DNA of 64,000 bases, taken from Strongylocentrotus droebachiensis. Taxonomy: Eukaryota > Echinodermata > Echinoidea > Camarodonta > Strongylocentrotidae. Below the pieces are notes generated by a model, which worked only from the letters and a program-made list of their open reading frames with translations, was not told the origin of the DNA and made no database searches. Every line of letters begins with the position of its first letter. The first letter of the stretch is position 1. The DNA lies in assembly GCA_035222895.1 (NCBI GenBank), contig JAVYIG010005337.1:1-64000 (forward strand), written 5' to 3'. The translations under genes and the position numbers were made by a program. Of the stretch, positions 25,501-40,500 are shown in pieces.

Positions 25501-28500
25501 TTTATTCGATAATACTGTTCGTCAAAATGTTTATACAACTCAAGTCCTACGAGTCCTTCACATCGTGGAATCCGCATTACCATGATATATATGTAAAATC
25601 TTCTCATGAACCACCGGAGCTATTAATACACTTTAATACCTCCTTCCTTCTGCTCTCCTCACTGTATATCATACCTTGATATACCATATATAAATTATTG
25701 AACACTGGCATGGGGCTGTGCGGGACGAGCACATTTAAGCAGGATACTTCTGCTACAGAACAAAATCTTAAGGATTGTTTTTCATGTAAACTACAGATCT
25801 CATATGGATACATTTTGTTTAAATACAAACTTTCAAGGTGAAGAATAACTAGGCCAGCTCACGTATAAAATCAGGTAAAAATGACCTTCCTCCATTTTTA
25901 CCGATATGTTTCACAAGAAAAACACTGTACATAATTATCCAACTAGGCAAGGTAATGATAATCACTAATTGCTATTAACAAAACAAATTACGCGTTATTT
26001 TTCTCTCATAAAAATGTAAGAATCTCCTGGACTGACCTACTTCAAACGTAATAATAGGTCACTTTTGGGGGATTGGTATTTTGAACACGTGCATAACGAT
26101 CCCATATTCACTCTTGTCCCCGATCTTCACGTTCCAGTCTCTCACTCTGTGATTCTCTCGCTCTCTCCCTCTCTATATATCTCTCCTTCTCTTATTATAC
26201 ATGTAATTGGCATACCGTATATTTGTAACTTTCGCTTTTTATTTTATTTTTGATAACCATTTTGACCACTTCTTTCTATCATTATGGAACTAAGTTTTAC
26301 GGTTTGCGCCACATTAGCATTGCTTCTTTAGCATGCTCCTCGGTTTTACTGTATACATTTGGATCAACAGTGTTTCGTTATCCTTTTCAGCTCTTCAATA
26401 TTTCTATTTTGTCTTCTGTACAATCTTATTTCATTATTTTATGTCATTACTTAATTCGTATGTACTTTGTACATGTTGAAATATCTTCATCTTGAAACAG
26501 AAATGTATACAAAATCAAATCACATCAAATCAAATCAAATCAAAATGAATATCCATCCATTGGGCTATGTTACTTGAATATCAATATCTTTATATCAATG
26601 TCATACTTTGGTCTAATATTGGATAGCAAGTGAAAGCAATCATGAAGTGAACATCGATCAGGATTTTTTTAAACTCTCATATCCCTGGTTGAACATCTCC
26701 AAACAGGCCATACATCATGAGGACAAAACTGGCCTCTATAAATCGGCAGGGATTAATATGTCAACTTACCTTCGCAAGAACTGACAGCTGTCCATGATGG
26801 ATCGCCATTACCTCCGTCAGTTGCTTCACAGTCAATGGGGCTTGAGTCAACTGCTTCGTATCCAGGCTCACATGTGAGAGTTGCTGTGGTTCCGGGAGTG
26901 GCAGGATCGTTATCAGCCGCGTAGGCTCCATTAACTACAACACCGATGTCGCCACATGTTTTTTCTGTATAAAAAACCCCATTCAATTGTAACTTTTAGT
27001 AACGTTATAAATTGATCATCCTATCATGTTGGTATATTCGATAATATTAACAGCAATAGTAATGAATGTTTCTTCTAAAGTACTTTACAAGTTAGCCGAC
27101 CAAAGAGCTTACAGTATCATTAGTCCGGTCACTGGATTCAATGCCGATTCTGCACTTTACAATACCCAATCTACACTCCAATTATATTATTAATTATACA
27201 CCTATAGCTCGGTGTATAATGCTCGGCGTTTTAAGAGTGCGCTGGCATGCACGAGCGAGGGAACAGGCGACGATAAGAAACATCGGAACGTAATGATAGT
27301 GATGACAAGTTATGCATAAACTGTAGCACTCATGTCATTTATCAGTTTGACTGTTTAAAATGATTACCTCTGTCCATACTTTTTTCAGAAGATTTTCCAT
27401 TTCAAATGTCAATTTCACTCGTAATACGATGCAGTTTTCTGGTCAAATTTGCTACATTATTTTCCTTTTAATACTAATCTCTAATCACCGGATTTTTATG
27501 TTATAATTCCTACTCTGTATGGGCCTAAAGCATTACTTTTTATAGCCTGCCCGTCAGTTTCACTGTTTACATTTGAATCAACAGTGTTTCGTTATCATTT
27601 TCAGTTCTTCAATATTTCTATTTTGTCTTCTATACAATCTTATTTCATTGTTTTATGTCATTATTGAATTCATATGTACTTTGTACATGTAAAAACAAAT
27701 TCATATTAAAACAGAAATGTATACAAAATCAAATCAAATCAAAAATGTATATCAATCCGTTTGACTATGTAACTTGAATATTCATATCTTTATATCAATA
27801 TCATACTTTGGTCTAAGCTTGAATAGCAAGTGAAAGCAATCATAAAGTAAACATCGATCATGTTTTGTTGAGAATCTCCAAACAGGCAACTACCTCCTGA
27901 CGACATAACTGGCTTCTAATCAATTCACCCTTTCTACGAAAAATATGAAATTAATACTTTTCAAATATTCCTATTACTTCTCTTTGCAAGGAAGAGGAGC
28001 AAGCAATATATAAAGTACGGGAGTATGCAATGAAACTTAGGGTGCATGGAAGCACTTGAAGGTTTGAATTTGGCCGATTGTTTCTCATACTCCGTGTTGT
28101 AATGAATAGATTGATACTCGGCATGGAGTAATATGTGAACTTACCTCGGCAAGAACTTACACCTGTCCATGATGGATCGCCATTACCTCCGTCAGTTGCT
28201 TCACAGTCAATGGGGCTTGAGTCAACTGCTTCGTATCCAGGCTCACATGTGAGAGTTGCTGCGGTTCCGGGAGTGGCAGGATCGTTATCAGCCGCGTAGG
28301 CTCCATTAACTACAACATCGATGTCGCCACATGTTTTTTCTGTATGAAAAAAAAACCCATTCAATTGTAACTTTTAGTAACGTTATAAATTGATCATCCT
28401 ATCATGTTGGTATATTCGATAATATTAACAGCAATAGTAATGAATGTTATCGAATGTAAAGTACTTTACAAGTTAGCCGACCAAAGAGCTTACAAAGAGC

Positions 28501-31500
28501 TTCAATATTTCTATTTTGTCTTCTATACAATCTTATTTCATTGTTTTATGTCATTCTTGAATTCATATGTACTTTGTACATGTAAAAAAAAAATCATATT
28601 GAAACAGAAATGTATACAAAATCAAATCAAATCAAAAATGTATATCAATCCATTCGACTATGTAACTTGAATATTCATATCTATATATCAATATCATACT
28701 TTGGTCTAAGCTTGAATAGCAAGTGAAAGCAATCATAAAGTAAACATCGATCATGTTTTGTTGAGAATCTCCAAACAGGCAACTACCTCCTGAGGACATA
28801 ACTGGCTTCTAATCAATTCACCCTTTCTACGAAAAATATGAAATTAATACTTTTCAAATATTCCTATTACTTCTCTTTGCAAGGAAGAGGAGCAAGCAAT
28901 ATAAGTACGGGAATATGCAATGAAACTTAGGGTGCATGGAAGCACTTGAAGGTTTGAATTTGGCCGATTGTTTCTCATACTCCGTGTTGTAATGAATAGA
29001 TTGATACTCGGCATGGAGTAATATGTGAACTTACCTCGGCAAGAACTTACACCTGTCCATGATGGATCGCCATTACCTCCGTCAGTTGCTTCACAGTCAA
29101 TGGGGCTTGAGTCAACTGCTTCGTATCCAGGCTCACATGTGAGAGTTGCTGTGGTTCCGGGAGTGGCAGGATCGTTATCAGCCGCGTAGGCTCCATTAAC
29201 TACAACATCGATGTCGCCACATGTTTTTTCTGTTTAAAAAAACCCCATTCAATTGTAACTTTTAGTAACGTTATAAATTGATCATCCTATCATGTTGGTA
29301 TATTCGATAATATTAACAGCAATAGTAATGAATGTTTCTTCTAAAGTACTTTACAAGTTAGCCGACCAAAGAGCTTACAGTATCATTAGTCCGGTCACTG
29401 GATTCAATGCCGATTCTGCACTTTCCAATCTACACTCCAATTATATTATTAATTATACACCTATAGCTCGGTGTATAATGCTCGGCGATTTAAGAGTGCG
29501 CTGGCATGCACGAGCGAGGGAACATGCGACGATAAGAAACATCGGAACGTAATGATAGTGATGACAAGTTATGCGTAAACTGTAGCACTCATGTCATTTA
29601 TCAGTTTGACTGTTTAAAATGATTACCTCTGTCCATACTTTTTTCAGAAGATTTTCCATTTCAAATGTCAATTTCACTCGTAATACGATGCAGTTTTCTG
29701 GTCAAATTTGCTACATTATTTTCCTTTTAATACTAATCTCTAATCACCGGATTTTGATTTTATAATTCCTACTCTGTATGGGCCTAAAGCATTACTTTTT
29801 ATAGCCTGCCCGTCAGTTTCACTGTTGACATTTGAATCAACAGTGTTTCGTTATCATTTTCAGTTCTTCAAAATTTCTATTTTGTCTTCTATACAATCTT
29901 ATTTCATTGTTTTATGTCATTATTGAATTCATATGTACTTTGTACATGTAAAAACAAATTCATATTAAAACAGAAATGTATACAAAATCAAATCAAATCA
30001 AAAATGTATATCAATCCGTTTGACTATGTAACTTGAATATTCATATCTTTATATCAATATCATACTTTGGTCTAAGCTTGAATAGCAAGTGAAAGCAATC
30101 ATAAAGTAAACATCGATCATGTTTTGTTGAGAATCTCCAAACAGGCAACTACCTCCTGAGGACATAACTGGCTTCTAATCAATTCACCCTTTCTACGAAA
30201 AATATGAAATTAATACTTTTCAAATATTCCTATTACTTCTCTTTGCAAGGAAGAGGAGCAAGCAATATATAAAGTACGGGAATATGCAATGAAACTTAGG
30301 GTGCATGGAAGCACTTGAAGGTTTGAATTTGGCCGATTGTTTCTCATACTCCGTGTTGTAATGAATAGATTGATACTCGGCATGGAGTAATATGTGAACT
30401 TACCTCGGCAAGAACTTACACCTGTCCATGATGGATCGCCATTACCTCCGTCAGTTGCTTCACAGTCAATGGGGCTTGAGTCGACCGCTTCGTATCCAGC
30501 ATCACACGAAAGAGTTGCCTGGGTTCCGGGAGTGGCAGGAATGGTATCAGCCGCGTAGGCTCCATTAACTACAACATCGATGTCGCCACATGTTTTTTCT
30601 GTATAAAAAAAAACAACATTCAATTGTAACTTTTAGTAACGTTATAAATTGATCATCCTATCATGTTGGTATATTCGATAATATTAACAGCAATAGTAAT
30701 GAAGTACTTTACAAGTTACAAGTTTAACTTTACAAGTTAGCCGACCAAAGAGCTTACAGTATCATTAGTCCGGTCACTGGATTCAATGCCGATTCTGCAC
30801 TTTACAATGCACAATCTACACTCCAATGGGGAGCATTATACACCTATAGTAGCTAGGTGTATATTGATCTAAGGGTGCGCTGGCACGAGGGAGGGAAAAG
30901 GCGTAGATAAGAAACATCGGTACGTAATGAGGGTGAAGACAAGGTATGCATAAACTGTAGCACTTAAGTAATTAATCAGTTTGACTTTTAAAATGATTAC
31001 CTCTGTCCATACTTTAAAAAAAAGATTTTCCATTTCACATTTCAATTCTACTCGTTATACGATTTAGTTTTCTGGTCAAATTTGCAAATTTTGGGACATA
31101 TAGTAGCTTAAACAAGCACTTTCAACAGTCTACTGGAGTTTTCAATATCAATAAATTAGGCTCAATTTACAAATATCTTACGATCATTGTATCAAACTTT
31201 GACTTTCTCTTAATTTTCTTATTAGATCTTAACCTAATCTTAGCCCATTGCCTTATTATTTTATTAAATGACTGATCACTCATCTATATACCGTTTTTAT
31301 CATAAGTTTTTCTTTAAGACTTGGAATGCTCTGAAACAGTGCTCATTTCTTAAACTTGTGATTTGTACATTTTCCCTATGGTTTTCATGCCTGAATTGAC
31401 AAACTTTATCTTCAAAAGCGCCCTTTTCTGCTAAATCTATCTTTACTGATGACTTTTGTAATATATAGACATTTCCTTCTTTGAACAGTGTTGACATCGC

Positions 31501-34500
31501 TGCTATATCAGAATCTTGGTTTACAATAGACCAGCTGGGTTGTCTTTACAAAATTACGGGCTATGACCTTCTTTTCAGACGAAAATCATAGCATACCCTG
31601 TACCGAACAGTTTCAGTAAAATACTGTGACAGATTACATCATTAGGGGTAGTAAAGAATAAAGGAGGTGCCAAATGTGTCATCCACATAACAAAGTTTCA
31701 ACATTGATGTACTGTCTAGCTTTGTCAACTGTGTTATAGCAAGGACACATTATTGACACGTAGATGCTCGGCCAGTTGTAAATATGGCTTTACATATCTT
31801 ATCGTAGGAATAGAGAAGCTACTTACGGATACATGTTGGTGCCGTCTGCCACGTTTCGTCATCTTGACAGCTAATGTCTCCTGGCCCATCCCTCCTGTAG
31901 CCATCATCGCAATCATACCATGCAGTACTACCAGGAACAGAGGGCGTGGCGCTTGGTGTTCCCACTCCGTTCTCTACAACAGGTGCGTCGCCACATGATA
32001 ATACTACAATGTACATTGAGTAAATAAGAAAAACAGGAATATTATGATTTAGTAGTGTGCATGCACATCATACACACAAATTTGATTTGTCATGACGTAA
32101 TTTTTCTAATGGTCATTTTAAAGATGGGGAAGAAAACAACGTTTTGTATTCAAAGATCAATTGTTTTGAATGATCTCCCCTCTGCTCTTAAAACCGGATC
32201 TTCTTAACAAGCACTTTCAACAGTCTACTGGAGTTTTCAATATCAATAAATTAGGCTAAATGTACACATATCTTACAATCACTGGAGACTATAAACTTTA
32301 GTACTTTTTTGTTATATTTGTGTAAAGTCTTCCTGTAATAATGTTTTACAACTGAATGAAATAGAATAGGAAAATCATAAATCTAATTTACAACATAACC
32401 ATGATTCTGGTCAAAGTTGATTTTGATGTAGACAATATTAATAAGAACACTAGATGGCTACCTACTTACATCATAGGAATCTGAACCCTTCAAAAAGGTT
32501 TGCAGCAATGGAATTAGCAGTCCATCAGAAAAGAAGCAAGATCAAAAGTGAACAGTTGCAAAATACACTGGTAAGCATGCACTGGCATTGGTATGCAATG
32601 CACTGTACTACACATCAGCCCTACACTCTTCAAAGAATTTAAAGAAGAATGCACAGCCGAACAAAGGCAGTCATTTTACAACATTTCACATTTGACATTG
32701 CCCCTTATATTGATGTAATGCAAGTTCCATGACTAAAAAATCATAACATGGGTATCATGTTAAAGAGGAATACACACATTTTCTACTCATACCAAACAAA
32801 GCGATTTATAAGGTGATGAAGCGGATCCTAATCAAATGATTGGTTGAGAGCGTTCACGCGACCAGGCATTTATTTTGCCTAACACGTAATTTTGATAATG
32901 ACTGGTCATTACCAAATGCTAATGACCGGTCATTAGTAAAATCATTGCAAGGAAGAGGAGCAAGCAATATATAAAGTACGGGAATATGCAATGAAACTTA
33001 GGGTGCATGGAAGCACTTGAAGGTTTGAATTTGGCCGATTGTTTCTCATACTCCGTGTTGTAATGAATAGATTGATACTCGGCATGGAGTAATATGTGTA
33101 CTTACATCGGCAAGAGCTTACACCTGTCCATGATGGATCGCCATTACCTCCGTCAGTTGCTTCACAGTCAATGGGGCTTGAGTCAACTGCTTCGTATCCA
33201 GCATCACACGAAAGAGTTGCCTGGGTTCCGGGAGTGGCAGGAATGGTATCAGCCGCGTAGGCTCCATTAACTACAACATCGATGTCGCCACATGTTTTTT
33301 CTGTATAAAAAAAAACAACATTCAATTGTAACTTTCAGTAACGTTATAAATTGATCATCCTATCATGTTGGTATATTCGATAATATTAACAGCAATAGTA
33401 ATGAAGTACTTTACAAGTTACAAGTTTAACTTTACAAGTTAGCCGACCAAAGAGCTTACAGTATCATTAGTCCGGTCACTGGATTTAATGCCGATTCTGC
33501 ACTTTACAATGCACAATCTACACTCCAATGGGGAGCATTATACACCTATAGCTAGGTGTATATTGATCCAAGGGTGCGCTGGCACGAGGGAGGGAAAAGG
33601 CGTAGATAAGAAACATCGGTACGTAATGAGGGTGAAGACAAGGTATGCATAAACTGTAGCACTTAAGTAATTAATCAGTTTGACTTTTAAAATGATTACC
33701 TCTGTCCATACTTTTAAAAGAAGATTTTCCATTTCACATTTCAATTCTACTCGTTATACGATTCAGTTTTCTGGTCAAATTTGCAAATTTTGGGACATAG
33801 TAGCTTAAACAAGCACTTTCAACAGTCTACTGGAGTTTTCAATATCAATAAATTAGGCTCAATTTACAAATATCTTACAATCATTGTATCAAACTTTGAC
33901 TTTCTCTTAATTTTCTTATTAGATCTTAACCTAATCTTAGCCCATTGCCTTATTATTTTATTGAATGACTGATCACTCATCTATATACCGTTTTTATCAT
34001 AAGTTTTTCTTTAAGACTTGGAATGCTCTGAAACAGTGCTCATTTCTTAAACTTGTGATTTGTTCATTTTCCCTATGGTTTTCATGCCTGAATTGACAAA
34101 CTTTATCTTCAAAAGCGCCCTTTTCTGCTAAATCTATCTTTACTGATGACTTTTGTAATATATAGACATTTCCTTCTTTGAACAGTGTTGACATCGCTGC
34201 TATATCAGAATCTTGGTTTACAATAGACCAGCTGGGTTGTCTTTACAAAATTACGGGCTATGACCTTCTTTTCAGACGAAAATCATAGCATACCCTGCAC
34301 CGAACAGTTTCAGTAAAATACTGTGACAGATTACATCATTAGGGGTAGTAAAGAATAAAGGAGGTGCCAAATGTGTCATCCACATAACAAAGTTTCAACA
34401 TTGATGTACTGTCTAGCTTTGTCAACTGTGTTATAGCAAGGACACATTATTGACACGTAGATGCTCGGCCAGTTGTAAATATGGCTTTACATATCTTATC

Positions 34501-37500
34501 GTAGGAATAGAGAAGCTACTTACGGATACATGTTGGTGCCGTCTGCCACGTTTCGTCATCTTGACAGCTAATGTCTCCTGGCCCATCCCTCCTGTAGCCA
34601 TCATCGCAATCATACCATGCAGTACTACCAGGAACAGAGGGCGTGGCGCTTGGTGTTCCCACTCCGTTCTCTACAACAGGTGCGTCGCCACATGATAATA
34701 CTACAATGTACATTGAGTAAATAAGAAAAACAGGAATATTATGATTTAGTAGTGTGCATGCACATCATACACACAAATTTGATTTGTCATGACGTAATTT
34801 TTCTAATGGTCATTTTAAAGATGGGGAAGAAAACAACGTTTTGTATTCAAAGATCAATTGTTTTGAATGATCTCCCCTCTGCTCTTAAAACCGGATCTTC
34901 TTAACAAGCACTTTCAACAGTCTACTGGAGTTTTCAATATCAATAAATTAGGCTAAATGTACACATATCTTACAATCACTGGAGACTATAAACTTTAGTA
35001 CTTTTTTGTTATATTTGTGTAAAGTCTTCCTATAATAATGTTTTACAACTGAATGAAATAGAATAGGAAAATCATAAATCTAATTTACAACATAACCATG
35101 ATTCTGGTCAAAGTTGATTTTGATGTAGACAATATTAATAAGAACACTAGATGGCTACCTACTTACAACATAGGAATCTGAACCCTTCAAAAAGGTTTGC
35201 AGCAATGGAATTAGCAGTCCATCAGAAAAGAAGCAAGATCAAAAGTGAACAGTTGCAAAATACACTGGTAAGCATGCACTGGCATTGGTATGCAATGCAC
35301 TGTACTACACATCAGCCCTACACTCTTCAAAGAATTTAAAGAAGAATGCACAGCCGAACAAAAGCAGTCATTTTACAACATTTCACATTTGACATTGCCC
35401 CTTATATTGATGTAATGCAAGTTCCATGACTAAAAAATCATAACATGGGTATCATGTTAAAGAGGAATACACACATTTTCTACTCATACCAAACAAAGCG
35501 ATTTATAAGGTGATGAAGCGGATCCTAATCAAATGATTGGTTGAGAGCGTTCACGCGACCAGGCATTTATTTTGCCTTACACGTAATTTTGATAATGACT
35601 GGTCATTACCAAATGCTAATGACCGGTCATTAGTAAAATCATTGCAAGGAAGAGGAGCAAGCAATATATAAAGTACGGGAATATGCAATGAAACTTAGGG
35701 TGCATGGAAGCACTTGAAGGTTTGAATTTGGCCGATTGTTTCTCATACTCCGTGTTGTAATGAATAGATTGATACTCGGCATGGAGTAATATGTGAACTT
35801 ACATCGGCAAGAGCTTACACCTGTCCATGATGGATCGCCATTACCTCCGTCAGTTGCTTCACAGTCAATGGGGCTTGAGTCAACTGCTTCGTATCCAGGC
35901 TCACATGTGAGAGTTGCTGTGGTTCCGGGAGTGGCAGGATCGTTATCAGCCGCGTAGGCTCCATTAACTACAACACCGATGTCGCCACATGTTTTTTCTG
36001 TTTAAAAAAACCCCATTCAATTGTAACTTTTAGTAACGTTATAAGTTGATCATCCTATCATGTTGGTATATTCGATAATATTAACAGCAATAGTAATGAA
36101 TGTTTCTTCTAAAGTACTTTACAAGTTAGCCGACCAAAGAGCTTACAGTATCATTAGTCCGGTCACTGGATTCAATGCCGATTCTGCACTTTACAATCTA
36201 CACTCCAATTATATTATTAATTATACACCTATAGCTCGGTGTATAATGCTCGGCGTTTTTAGAGTGCGCTGGCATGCACGAGCGACGGAACAGGCGACGA
36301 TAAGAAACATCGGAACGTAATGATAGTGATGACAAGTTATGCATAAACTGTAGCACTCATGTCATTTATCAGTTTGACTGTTTAAAATGATTACCTCTGT
36401 CCATACTTTTTTCAGAAGATTTTCCATTTCAAATGTCAATTTCACTCGTAATACGATGCAGTTTTCTGGTCAAATTTGCTACATTATTTTCCTTTTAATA
36501 CTAATCTCTAATCACCGGATTTTGATTTTATAATTCCTACTCTGTATGGGCCTAAAGCATTAATTTTTATAGCCTGCCCGTCAGTTTCACTGTTGACATT
36601 TGAATCAACAGTGTTTCGTTATAATTTTCAGTTCTTCAAAATTTCTATTTTGTCTTCTATACAATCTTATTTCATTGTTTTATGTCATTATTGAATTCAT
36701 ATGTACTTTGTACATGTAAAAACAAATTCATATTAAAACAGAAATGTATACAAAATCAAATCAAATCAAAAATGTATATCAATCCGTTTGACTATGTAAC
36801 TTGAATATTCATATCTTTATATCAATATCATACTTTGGTCTAAGCTTGAATAGCAAGTGAAAGCAATCATAAAGTAAACATCGATCATGTTTTGTTGAGA
36901 ATCTCCAAACAGGCAACTACCTCCTGAGGACATAACTGGCTTCTAATCAATTCACCCTTTCTACGAAAAATATGAAATTAATACTTTTCAAATATTCCTA
37001 TTACTTCTCTTTGCAAGGAAGAGGAGCAAGCAATATATAAAGTACGGGAATATGCAATGAAACTTAGGGTGCATGGAAGCACTTGAAGGTTTGAATTTGG
37101 CCGATTGTTTCTCATACTCCGTGTTGTAATGAATACATTGATACTCGGCATGGATTAATATGTGAACTTACCTCGGCAAGAACTTACACCTGTCCATGAT
37201 GGATCGCCATTACCTCCGTCAGTTTCTTGACACTCAATGGGGCTTGAGTCGACTGCTTCGTATCCAGCATCACACGAAAGAGTTGCCTGGGTTCCGGGAG
37301 TGGCAGGAATGGCATCAGCCGCGTAGGCTCCATTAACTACAACATCGATGTCGCCACATGTTTTTTCTGTATAAAAAAAAAAAACATTCAATTGTAACTT
37401 TCAGTAACGTTATAAATTGATCATCCTATCATGTTGGTATATTCGATAATATTAACAGCAATAGTAATGAAGTACTTTACAAGTTACAAGTTTAACTTTA

Positions 37501-40500
37501 CAAGTTAGCCGACCAAAGAGCTTACAGTATCATTAGTCCGGTCACTGGATTTAATGCCGATTCTGCACTTTACAATGCACAATCTACACTCCAATGGGGA
37601 GCATTATACACCTATAGCTAGGTGTATATTGATCTAAGGGTGCGCTGGCACGAGGGAGGGAAAAGGCGTAGATAAGAAACATCGGTACGTAATGAGGGTG
37701 AAGACAAGGTATGCATAAACTGAAGCACTTAAGTAGTTAATCAGTTTGACTTTTAAAATGATTACCTCTGTCCATACTTTAAAAAAAAGATTTTCCATTT
37801 CACATTTCAATTCTACTCGTTATACGATTCAGTTTTCTGGTCAAATTTGCAAATTTTGGGACATAGTAGCTTAAACAAGCACTTTCAACAGTCTACTAGA
37901 GTTTTCAATATCAATAAATTAGGCTCAATTTACAAATATCTTACAATCATTGTATCAAACTTTGACTTTCTCTTAATTTTCTTATTAGATCTTAACCTAA
38001 TCTTAGCCCATTGCCTTATTATTTTATTGAATGACTGATCACTCATCTATATACCGTTTTTATCATAAGTTTTTCTTTAAGACTTGGAATGCTCTGAAAC
38101 AGTGCTCATTTCTTAAACTTGTGATTTGTACATTTTCCCTATGGTTTTCATGCCTGAATTGACAAACTTTATCTTCAAAAGCGCCCTTTTCTGCTAAATC
38201 TATCTTTACTGATGGCTTTTGTAATATATAGACATTTCCTTCTTTGAACAGTGTTGACATCGCTGCTATATCAGAATCTTGGTTTACAATAGACCAGCTG
38301 GGTTGTCTTTACAAAATTACGGGCTATGACCTTCTTTTCAGACGAAAATCATAGCATACCCTGCACCGAACAGTTTCAGTAAAATACTGTGACAGATTTC
38401 ATCATTAGGGGTAGTAAAGAATAAAGGAGGTGCCAAATGTGTCATCCACATAACAAAGTTTCAACATTGATGTACTGTCTAGCTTTGTCAACTGTGTTAT
38501 AGCAAGGACACATTATTGACACGTAGATGCTCGGCCAGTTGTAAATATGGCTTTACATATCTTATCGTAGGAATAGAGAAGCTACTTACGGATACATGTT
38601 GGTGCCGTCTGCCACGTTTCGTCATCTTGACAGCTAATGTCTCCTGGCCCATCCCTCCTGTAGCCATCATCGCAATCATACCATGCAGTACTACCAGGAA
38701 CAGAGGGCGTGGCGCTTGGTGTTCCCACTCCGTTCTCTACAACAGGTGCGTCGCCACATGATAATACTACAATGTACATTGAGTAAATAAGAAAAACAGG
38801 AATATTATGATTTAGTAGTGTGCATGCACATCATACACACAAATTTGATTTGTCATGACGTAATTTTTCTAATGGTCATTTTAAAGATGGGGAAAAAAAC
38901 AACGTTTTGTATTCAAAGATCAATTGTTTTGAATGATCTCCCCTCTGCTCTTAAAACCGGATCTTCTTAACAAGCACTTTCAACAGTCTACTGGAGTTTT
39001 CAATATCAATAAATTAGGCTAAATGTACACATATCTTACAATCACTGGAGACTATAAACTTTAGTACTTTTTTGTTATATTTGTGTAAAGTCTTCCTATA
39101 ATAATGTTTTACAACTGAATGAAATAGAATAGGAAAATCATAAATCTAATTTACAACATAACCATGATTCTGGTCAAAGTTGATTTTGATGTAGACAATA
39201 TTAATAAGAACACTAGATGGCTACCTACTTACATCATAGGAATCTGAACCCTTCAAAAAGGTTTGCAGCAATGGAATTAGCAGTCCATCAGAAAAGAAGC
39301 AAGATCAAAAGTGAACAGTTGCAAAATACACTGGTAAGCATGCACTGGCATTGGTATGCAATGCACTGTACTACACATCAGCCCTACACTCTTCAAAGAA
39401 TTTAAAGAAGAATGCACAGCCGAACAAAAGCAGTCATTTTACGACATTTCACATTTGACATTGCCCCTTATATTGATGTAATGCAAGTTCCATGACTAAA
39501 AAATCATAACATGGGTATCATGTTAAAGAGGAATACACACATTTTCTACTCATACCAAACAAAGCGATTTATAAGGTGATGAAGCGGATCCTAATCAAAT
39601 GATTGGTTGAGAGCGTTCACGCGACCAGGCATTTATTTTGCCTAACACGTAATTTTAATAATGACTGGTCATTACCACATGCTAATGACCGGTCATTAGT
39701 AAAATCATTGCAAGGAAGAGGAGCAAGCAATATATAAAGTCGGGAATATGCAATAAAACTTAGGGTGCATGGAAGCACTTGAAGGTTTGAATTTGGCCGA
39801 TTGTTTCTCATACTCCGTGTTGTAATGAATAGATTGATACTCGGCATGGAGTAATATGTGAACTTACATCGGCAAGAGCTTACACCTGTCCATGATGGAT
39901 CGCCATTACCTCCGTCAGTTGCTTCACAGTCAATGGGGCTTGAGTCAACTGCTTCGTATCCAGCATCACACGAAAGAGTTGCCTGGGTTCCGGGAGTGGC
40001 AGGAATGGTATCAGCCGCGTAGGCTCCATTAACTACAACATCGATGTCGCCACATGTTTTTTCTGTATAAAAAAAAAAAAACATTCAATTGTAACTTTCA
40101 GTAACGTTATAAATTGATCATCCTATCATGTTGGTATATTCGATAATATTAACAGCAATAGTAATGAAGTACTTTACAAGTTACAAGTTTAACTTTACAA
40201 GTTAGCCGACCAAAGAGCTTACAGTATCATTAGTCCGGTCACTGGATTCAATGCCGATTCTGCACTTTACAATGCACAATCTACACTCCAATGGGGAGCA
40301 TTATACACCTATAGCTAGGTGTATATTGATCTAAGGGTGCGCTGGCACGAGGGAGGGAAAAGGCGTAGATAAGAAACATCGGTACGTAATGAGGGTAAAG
40401 CCAAGGTATGCATAAACTGTAGCACTTAAGTAATTAATCAGTTTGACTTTTAAAATGATTACCTCTGTCCATACTTTTAAAAGAAGATTTTCCATTTCAC

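Larger units (their letters stand above)
26560..30650 (-). repeat. Tandem 1.37-kb units carrying CCP-C exons
   Basis: Exons 11, 12, 13 and 14 lie at spacings of 1,369, 890 and 1,375 bp with nearly identical introns. The 890-bp unit has lost its middle. Each unit contains the LINE 3' end and the CCP exon. Confidence 0.9.
29090..35850 (-). repeat. 6.76-kb super-unit, copy 2 (B-C2-B-C2-C1)
   Basis: Offsets of 6,763 bp relate 41,279 to 34,516 and 38,582 to 31,819. Exon types, subtypes and intron variants correspond in order between the copies. The unit contains two 2,697-bp B-C2 units and one further C1 exon. Confidence 0.88.

Noticed and set aside
31300-31497. 65-codon minus frame repeated four times
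   Set aside because: It lies in the duplicated intron, has no domain, no splice support and no counterpart in the older relic.
31753-31998. Repeated plus-strand frames of 81 codons opposite the B exons
   Set aside because: Antisense shadows of the CCP-B exons, repeated with them; no independent domain.
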